This document shows, one piece after another, positions 59,291-64,000 of a stretch of DNA of 64,000 bases. Below the pieces are notes generated by a model, which ran no database searches, was not told the origin of the DNA, and saw only the letters and a program-made list of their open reading frames with translations. The position numbers and the translations under genes were made by a program. The stretch is from Prosthecobacter sp. (GTDB lineage Bacteria > Verrucomicrobiota > Verrucomicrobiia > Verrucomicrobiales > Verrucomicrobiaceae): positions 16,291 to 80,290 of the forward strand of contig JABARQ010000027.1 of assembly GCA_019186985.1 (NCBI GenBank). Direction: 5' to 3'. How positions within the stretch are numbered: the stretch's first letter is position 1; each line of letters begins with the position of its first letter.

Positions 59291-60316
59291 ATGAAACGCC
59301 TCCTCCTCACGCTCCTGAGCCTCTGCCTCACCCACACCGTCACCGCCCAGCAGCAGGCGGAGATCGTTTCCGTGAACAAAATCTGGGACAAGGCCCCCCA
59401 CAACGGCTTCACAGACCTCGTCCGCTTCAAGAACCTTTTCTTCTGCTGCTTTCGTGAGGCCGACAGCGCCTTTGGCAGCAATGGCAGGGTTCGCATCCTG
59501 ATCTCCTCCACCGGCGGCAACTGGGTGGACTACGCCGAGATCGCCGAAAAAGGCACCGACCTGCGCGACCCCAAGCTCGAGGTGACTCCTGATGGCAAGC
59601 GCCTCTACCTGCTCTGCACCGGCGTCGCCTATGAAGGCACGGCCGTGAAAAGCCGCCGCCCGCGCTATTCCACCACCACCGACGGCAAGGTCTGGACGCC
59701 GCCCCAGAAGCTCCTGGCGGAAGGCGACAGCCTCTGGCGTTGCGTGGTCAACCCCGCCGACCAGAAACTCTACGGGGTCTCCTTCAACATGTTCCCCACC
59801 ACCGGCGGCCCCAGGCCGGAGGCCGAGTGGTCCCTGAAATCCTACACCAGCGGCGACGGCTCCGTCTGGCAGCTCTCCTCCCTCATGCAGGTGCCCGGCC
59901 AGCCCAACGAAACCACCCTGCGTTTCCTCAAGGACGGCAGCGCCCTGGCCCTGGTGCGTCGTGAAGCCGCCGACAAGCTCGGCTACATCGGCAGCGCCAG
60001 CACACCCTACCGCGAGTGGAAATGGAGTCCGCTGCCCATCGTCGTCCAGGGACAGAACTTCATCCAGCTCCCCGACGGCAGCCTCATCGCCGGATCGCGC
60101 GGCCGTGGCACCACCCCGGGAGCCCACATGGTGCTCTTCACCATGACCCCCACCTCCCTCACACCGCTGATCGAGCTCCCCAGCGGCGGCGACTGCAGCT
60201 ACCCCGGCCTGCTCTGGCACGACAAGCACCTCTGGGTCAGCTACTACTCCTCCCATGAAGGCAAGGCCGCCATTTACCTCGCCAGGCTGCGCCTGCCCTG
60301 GGTCAAGGCGGAATAA
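59291..60316 (+). CDS. Secreted sialidase-superfamily beta-propeller protein
   Basis: 341 residues with signal peptide MKRLLLTLLSLCLTHTVTAQ. Repeated short-blade motifs resemble an exo-alpha-sialidase/BNR-type propeller: FFCCFREADSAFGSNGRVRILISSTGGNW, GTDLRDPKLEVTPDGKRLYLLCTG, RYSTTTDGKVWTPPQKLL, LIAGSRGRGTTPGAHMVLF and the closing LPSGGDCSYPGLLWHDKHLWVSYYSSHEGKAAIYLARL. The Arg triad and Tyr/Glu of a true sialidase cannot be assigned with confidence, so the activity is uncertain. Likely acts on extracellular glycans. It stands alone on the plus strand. Confidence 0.78.
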   Translation: MKRLLLTLLSLCLTHTVTAQQQAEIVSVNKIWDKAPHNGFTDLVRFKNLFFCCFREADSAFGSNGRVRILISSTGGNWVDYAEIAEKGTDLRDPKLEVTPDGKRLYLLCTGVAYEGTAVKSRRPRYSTTTDGKVWTPPQKLLAEGDSLWRCVVNPADQKLYGVSFNMFPTTGGPRPEAEWSLKSYTSGDGSVWQLSSLMQVPGQPNETTLRFLKDGSALALVRREAADKLGYIGSASTPYREWKWSPLPIVVQGQNFIQLPDGSLIAGSRGRGTTPGAHMVLFTMTPTSLTPLIELPSGGDCSYPGLLWHDKHLWVSYYSSHEGKAAIYLARLRLPWVKAE

Positions 60317-60377
60317 GCTGAGAACCAGGGATGACTCCTGAATGGCGCAACTCGAGGATCGCGCTTGGCCTCCGAGA

Positions 60378-60425
60378 CAGGATCAACAGGATTTTTCCCC
60401 ATCCTGGGAATCCTGCATCCAGGAT
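60378..60425. repeat. CAGGAT/ATCCTG dyad cluster
   Basis: CAGGAT at 60378-60383 and 60387-60392 is followed by ATCCTG at 60401-60406, AATCCTG at 60409-60415 and ATCCAGGAT at 60417-60425, so hairpins can form. A short relative lies at 4651-4664. It sits between the sialidase-like and M3 peptidase genes and may be a dispersed repeat. Confidence 0.5.
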
Positions 60426-60534
60426 ACCACAGCCCTGGCCCGCGTTATAACCCTGGGAATGGGAAGCGTTTCCGCATTCGCCCTCTTGCGACTGCCCCTG
60501 CGGACGCCATAATCGCCCTCCCCCCCGCTCCATC

Positions 60535-62649
60535 ATGGCTTCGCCCTTTCTCACCCAGGACTTCCACATCCGCTGGTCCACCCTCGCCCCCTCCCACATC
60601 CAGGAGGACATCAGCCAGGCGATCCAGAAGGCCGAGGCCGCCATCGAGCACGTCACCGGACAGGACCGCGGCAAGATGACCTTCGACAGCGTGATCCTGG
60701 CCCTCGACGAAGCCACGCGCCCCCTCAACGAAGCCTGGGGCCTGGTGACGCACCTCGACTCCCTCTGCAACTCCCCCGCCCTGCGTGAAGCCCACAACGC
60801 CATGCTGCCGCAGGTGAGTTCGTTCTTCGCCAAGATCCCCCTCAACGACCACCTCTGGGACCTCCTGGAAACCTACAGCAAGACCGAGGACGCCAGGAAC
60901 CTGCCACCGCTGAAAAAACGCGCCCTTCATGAAAAGATGGAGGACTTCCGCCAGGCCGGCGCCGACCTGCCTCCTGACAAAAAGAAGCGCCTGGAAGAAC
61001 TGGAGTCCGAACTCTCCCAGGCCACCCAGAAATACTCGGAAAACGTCCTCGACTCCACCAACGCCTGGGAACTGCTCATCACCGACATCGAGCGCCTCAA
61101 GGGCCTGCCCCAGAGTGCCATCGACGCCGCCCGCGCCGACGCCGCCGCCAAGGGCCACGGCACCGAGGACGCCCCGCAGTACCGCTTCACCCTCAAGGCC
61201 CCGTCCATGATTCCCGTCATGGAATATGCCGAGGATGAAAGCCTGCGCCGCGCCGTCTGGGAAGGCACCACCGGCATCGGCCGCGGTGAAAAATACGACA
61301 ACACCCGGCTCGTCTGGAAAATCCTGCGGCTCCGCCACGAAAAGGCCCAGTTGCTTGGAAAAAAGGACTTCGCCGACCTCGTGCTTCAGCAGCGCATGGC
61401 GAAGAACGGCGCCAACGCCCTCGCCTTCATCGAGAACCTCCACGCCAAGGTCGCAGCCGCCTTCCAGCGCGAAACCATCCAGCTTCAGGAGTTCAAGGCC
61501 GACGCCGCCGGCCAGAAGGCCGACCTGCTCCAGCCCTGGGAAGTCGCCTTCTGGGCAGAACGCCAGCGCAAGGCAGCCTACGACTTCGACGAAGAGGAAC
61601 TGCGCCCCTACTTCCCGCTCGACCGCGTCCTCAAGGGCATGTTTGACCTCGCGGAAAAGGTCTTTGACCTGCGCATCACCACCCGTGAAACCGTCTTCAT
61701 TCCCGTCGGCGAAACAGGAGCCGCCAGCAGCCGCCCCACCCAGGAGGGCCCCGTCGAGGTCTGGCACCCCGAGGTGAAGTTCTACGAAGTGCGCAACGAA
61801 AAGAACGTCCACATCGGCTCCTTCTACGCCGACTGGCATCCGCGTGACTCCAAGCGCGGCGGCGCCTGGATGAACTACCTGCGCATGGGCAGCCCGCCCT
61901 ATGGCGAGCACGACCGCCGCCTGCACCTCGGCCTCATCTGCGGCAACATGACCCCGCCCGTGGAAGGCCGGCCCGCCCTGCTCACCCATGACGAGGTCTG
62001 CACCGTCTTCCACGAGTTCGGCCACCTCCTGCACCAGCTCTGCGGCAACGTCGAAATCCCCTCCCTCAACGGAGTCAGCGTCTACTGGGACTTCGTCGAG
62101 CTGCCCTCCCAGATCCTGGAGAACTTCTGCTGGGAGCGCGAAAGCCTGGACCTCTTCGCCCGCCACCATGAAACCGGCGAGGCCATCCCCGCGAAGCTCT
62201 TCAAGAAGGTCATCGCCGCCAAGAACTACCGCAGCGCCAGCGACATCATGCGCCAGCTCAGCTTCGGCAGGCTCGACCTTGAGCTGCACATCCATCACGC
62301 CACCGACCAGGAGGCCGACCTCGACACGCTCAGCCGCCGCCTCATCCAGGACTACATGATGCCATTGAAGACGGAGAACCCCACCATGGCCCGCCGCTTC
62401 GGCCACCTGTTCAGCAGCCCCGTCGGCTACGCCGCCGGCTACTACAGCTACAAGTGGGCCGAGGTGCTCGACGCCGACGCCTTCACCCGCTTCCAGAAGG
62501 AGGGCATCCTCAATCCCAAGGTCGGCCGCGAGTTTCGCGACAAGATCCTCAGCCGAGGCAACAGCGAGGACCCCGCCAGGCTCTTCCACGACTTCATGGG
62601 CCGCGACCCCGATCCGATGGCACTGCTCGTGAGGGCGGGGCTGGCGTAA
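60535..62649 (+). CDS. M3 family metallopeptidase (oligopeptidase A/thimet type)
   Basis: A 704-residue cytoplasmic zinc oligopeptidase. The zinc motif HEFGH (493-497) lies in CTVFHEFGHLLHQL; the third ligand would be the E about 28 residues on (DFVELPSQILENF). Other M3 blocks are MAKNGANALAFIENLH, FYADWHPRDSKRGGAWM, RLSFGRLDLELHIHH-type QLSFGRLDLELH and the GYAAGYYSYKWAEVLDADAF end, which are those of OpdA/PrlC. It degrades peptides of limited length, including signal peptides in E. coli. No neighbour suggests a specific role. The start follows a C-rich leader. Confidence 0.95.
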   Translation: MASPFLTQDFHIRWSTLAPSHIQEDISQAIQKAEAAIEHVTGQDRGKMTFDSVILALDEATRPLNEAWGLVTHLDSLCNSPALREAHNAMLPQVSSFFAKIPLNDHLWDLLETYSKTEDARNLPPLKKRALHEKMEDFRQAGADLPPDKKKRLEELESELSQATQKYSENVLDSTNAWELLITDIERLKGLPQSAIDAARADAAAKGHGTEDAPQYRFTLKAPSMIPVMEYAEDESLRRAVWEGTTGIGRGEKYDNTRLVWKILRLRHEKAQLLGKKDFADLVLQQRMAKNGANALAFIENLHAKVAAAFQRETIQLQEFKADAAGQKADLLQPWEVAFWAERQRKAAYDFDEEELRPYFPLDRVLKGMFDLAEKVFDLRITTRETVFIPVGETGAASSRPTQEGPVEVWHPEVKFYEVRNEKNVHIGSFYADWHPRDSKRGGAWMNYLRMGSPPYGEHDRRLHLGLICGNMTPPVEGRPALLTHDEVCTVFHEFGHLLHQLCGNVEIPSLNGVSVYWDFVELPSQILENFCWERESLDLFARHHETGEAIPAKLFKKVIAAKNYRSASDIMRQLSFGRLDLELHIHHATDQEADLDTLSRRLIQDYMMPLKTENPTMARRFGHLFSSPVGYAAGYYSYKWAEVLDADAFTRFQKEGILNPKVGREFRDKILSRGNSEDPARLFHDFMGRDPDPMALLVRAGLA

Positions 62650-62722
62650 GTGGTCGTTCACCGGCAGCAAAAACGCTTTGCCTGCCAGCGTGACCTGAAG
62701 CACCGCCTTCCCCCCAAAAGCG

Positions 62723-63778
62723 TCACGGCTGCTTGTCCTCCACAAACCAGCTCATGGCCGTCATCAGATGATCCTGGCGGAATTCGTGACCGCCTTCGAA
62801 GACCACCATCTGAGTCTCGTCAAATCCGCTGCGCTTGAGTGACTTTACCACGGCATCGCCCTTGTCCGGCCCGGCGATTGTGTCCCGAGTACCGATGCTG
62901 AGGAAGACCTTGGCTGTGTTGAAGACCTTTTTCGGGGGACGCAATTCATCGAGTGCCATGGATGCCATGTCTTGATTGCAACCTGCCATGAACATGCCGA
63001 GCACATTTCGACCGCTTTCACTGAACCAGCCGCCGAGCCAGCCGGAATACTTGGCGCCGCCCGAGAAGCCACCGGTGGCAATGGGCCATTGTTTGGAAGC
63101 AGGCCAGGCATCCGCCAAAGCCTCCAGGGCAGCCTCGGCAAGACCACAACGGTTGAAAGGCAGACCAGGCGTAAGATTCCCCGGGCAATCTGCCGCAAGC
63201 ACCACCCACTTCAGGGATTTAGCGGCTTCGATGAAACCGCCCATCGACTTCACGCTGGAAGGAAATTTGCCCTGGCTTCGTCCGGTGTCCGTGACGCTGA
63301 CGATCATGACCGGCCAGGATTTGGCCGGGTCAAAACCTTTGGGGACAAACAAACCAACGGCCGCCTTCGTCATGTCGATGTCGGTGTAGCCATCCTTGAT
63401 GCCTCCCAGGCGTTTCTTGAGTTTGGCGAGCAGGGTTTCCGACAAGGGGGTTTCAAATTCAACCTTGTGTCCGGGCTTGATGACGACACCCGCAATCTTG
63501 AGTTCGCCAGGAAGTGAAATCGTGTCAGCAGGCACCGAAGCTGGTTCTTTTCCCGTTTTCTGACGAATCCATGCCCGATCCTCATCAGAGAGCCGTGTCA
63601 GTGGCATTGTGTAGTCCTTACCGTTCACGCGAAGCGTCACAAGAGCGCCATCTGACGAGACAAACTCCCCCTCAATGATCCTTCCTGTGGCGGCCTCTTT
63701 CCATGGCCGTGTCTGAGGCGTTGCCGCGGAAGCTAAAAAGGCAAACAACAGGGCCGTGATAACATGCGATAAATTCAT
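62723..63778 (-). CDS. Secreted SHD1-like plus alpha/beta-hydrolase protein
   Basis: 351 residues with signal peptide MNLSHVITALLFAFLASAATPQ. The first ~55 mature residues (RPWKEAATGRIIEGEFVSSDGALVTLRVNGKDYTMPLTRLSDEDRAWIRQ) match an SHD1-like domain common in Planctomycetota and Verrucomicrobiota. The rest is an alpha/beta-hydrolase: nucleophile Ser in GGFSGGAKYSGW, acid in LSIGTRDTIAGPDKG and His in FEGGHEFRQDH. It may be an esterase or polysaccharide-modifying enzyme; the substrate is unknown. The codon use is less GC-ending than in neighbours. Confidence 0.83.
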   Translation of the reverse strand: MNLSHVITALLFAFLASAATPQTRPWKEAATGRIIEGEFVSSDGALVTLRVNGKDYTMPLTRLSDEDRAWIRQKTGKEPASVPADTISLPGELKIAGVVIKPGHKVEFETPLSETLLAKLKKRLGGIKDGYTDIDMTKAAVGLFVPKGFDPAKSWPVMIVSVTDTGRSQGKFPSSVKSMGGFIEAAKSLKWVVLAADCPGNLTPGLPFNRCGLAEAALEALADAWPASKQWPIATGGFSGGAKYSGWLGGWFSESGRNVLGMFMAGCNQDMASMALDELRPPKKVFNTAKVFLSIGTRDTIAGPDKGDAVVKSLKRSGFDETQMVVFEGGHEFRQDHLMTAMSWFVEDKQP

Positions 63779-64000
63779 GAGGCTTGCGAAAAGCAGGCAC
63801 CGTTAGATTCATGATTGCCCAATATGTTCGCATAAAATGCCAAAGCTGCTGACTCACGGAGTGTGTGCTCGTCTGATCTGACCCCGGAGTTTGATCCAGT
63901 TTCTATGAGAGTCTGGTGGTGGCTTGCGGCTTGGTTTGGGTGTTCGGTTTGTTTGGGGGAGTTGTGCTGCCTTTCGGCTGTCGGAGCGTAGCGGAGGCAG
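63779..64000. other. Right-edge intergenic region, possible start of a dispersed repeat
   Basis: No gene is evident. Contains CTGATCTGACCCCGGAGTTT near 63874-63893 and, at the extreme edge, CTGCC (63968-63972) that can pair with GGCAG (63996-64000) across a loop containing GGAGCGTAGCGGA. The sequence is T/G-rich and unlike the flanking coding DNA. It may be the first part of a repeat or mobile remnant that continues outside the window. Confidence 0.4.

Noticed and set aside
60445..62745. Long minus-strand frame opposite the M3 peptidase
   Set aside because: Shadow; the plus strand has HEFGH and other M3 motifs.

Overview
The window is a 64-kb piece of a high-GC bacterial chromosome, most probably from the Verrucomicrobiota (Verrucomicrobiaceae, Prosthecobacter-like). 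This rests on gene content, not on a marker gene: a formylglycine-type sulfatase with a lysine-rich tail, a DUF1080 protein, PQQ-like and kelch propellers, a GH71/99-like hydrolase, an Ig-repeat giant protein, intergenic palindromes with a GCGGA..TCCGC core, and start codons that mostly follow C/T-rich stretches instead of Shine-Dalgarno sequences. No rRNA, tRNA, prophage, intact insertion sequence or CRISPR array was found. About 50 protein genes are supported.

Layout. 1-4.6 kb: end of clpP, a secreted M23 peptidase, tsaD, then lysA and a lipoprotein on the minus strand. 4.7-8.2 kb: a large secreted Ig-repeat protein. 8.3-13.1 kb: gatB, hflC-hflK and pdhA (minus). 13.2-14.9 kb: a TPR protein and a beta-lactamase-fold hydrolase (plus). 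14.9-19.7 kb: an iron/heme and flavin locus (minus) made of a heme-type TonB-dependent receptor, an exported FMN-binding protein, ApbE and an AraC-type regulator, with two 22-bp-spaced Fur-like or AraC-like sites ahead of the FMN-binding gene. 19.9-23.1 kb: sulfatase, a ferredoxin pair and a small secreted protein. 23.2-28.6 kb: pgsA and a RidA-like gene (plus), then a compact minus-strand run nif3-mpg-asmA-like-sufE-tatD. 28.7-31.9 kb: a ParA-like ATPase overlapping an acidic protein, a short NagA and a peroxiredoxin. 32.0-35.4 kb: a translationally coupled SDR / CoA-transferase / thiolase operon of short-chain acyl-CoA metabolism. 35.5-37.4 kb: DUF1080 protein and metX.

37.4-41.0 kb: dnaE (minus). 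41.2-47.3 kb: gltB-gltD glutamate synthase (plus). 47.3-49.2 kb: an accessory patch with a lower-GC gene that looks like a distant uracil-DNA-glycosylase relative, followed by about 800 bp of repeat-bearing non-coding DNA. 49.2-53.9 kb: a kelch-PQQ fusion, cdaA with a CdaR-like membrane stub, and a PQQ-like propeller. 54.2-57.2 kb: a membrane-anchored HEAT-like protein and a secreted protein built on 369-bp nearly identical DNA repeats. 57.3-63.8 kb: GH71/99-like protein, Hsp15-like S4 protein, sialidase-like propeller, M3 oligopeptidase and a secreted SHD1-alpha/beta-hydrolase protein. The last 220 bp hold no gene and may be the start of another dispersed repeat.

Most of the window is housekeeping and secreted polysaccharide or protein-degradation functions. 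The most promising unusual items are the heme receptor-flavoprotein-ApbE locus in which ApbE has no visible signal peptide, the CdaR stub, the ParA plus acidic/roadblock-like pair, and the accessory UDG-like gene in a repeat-rich patch.
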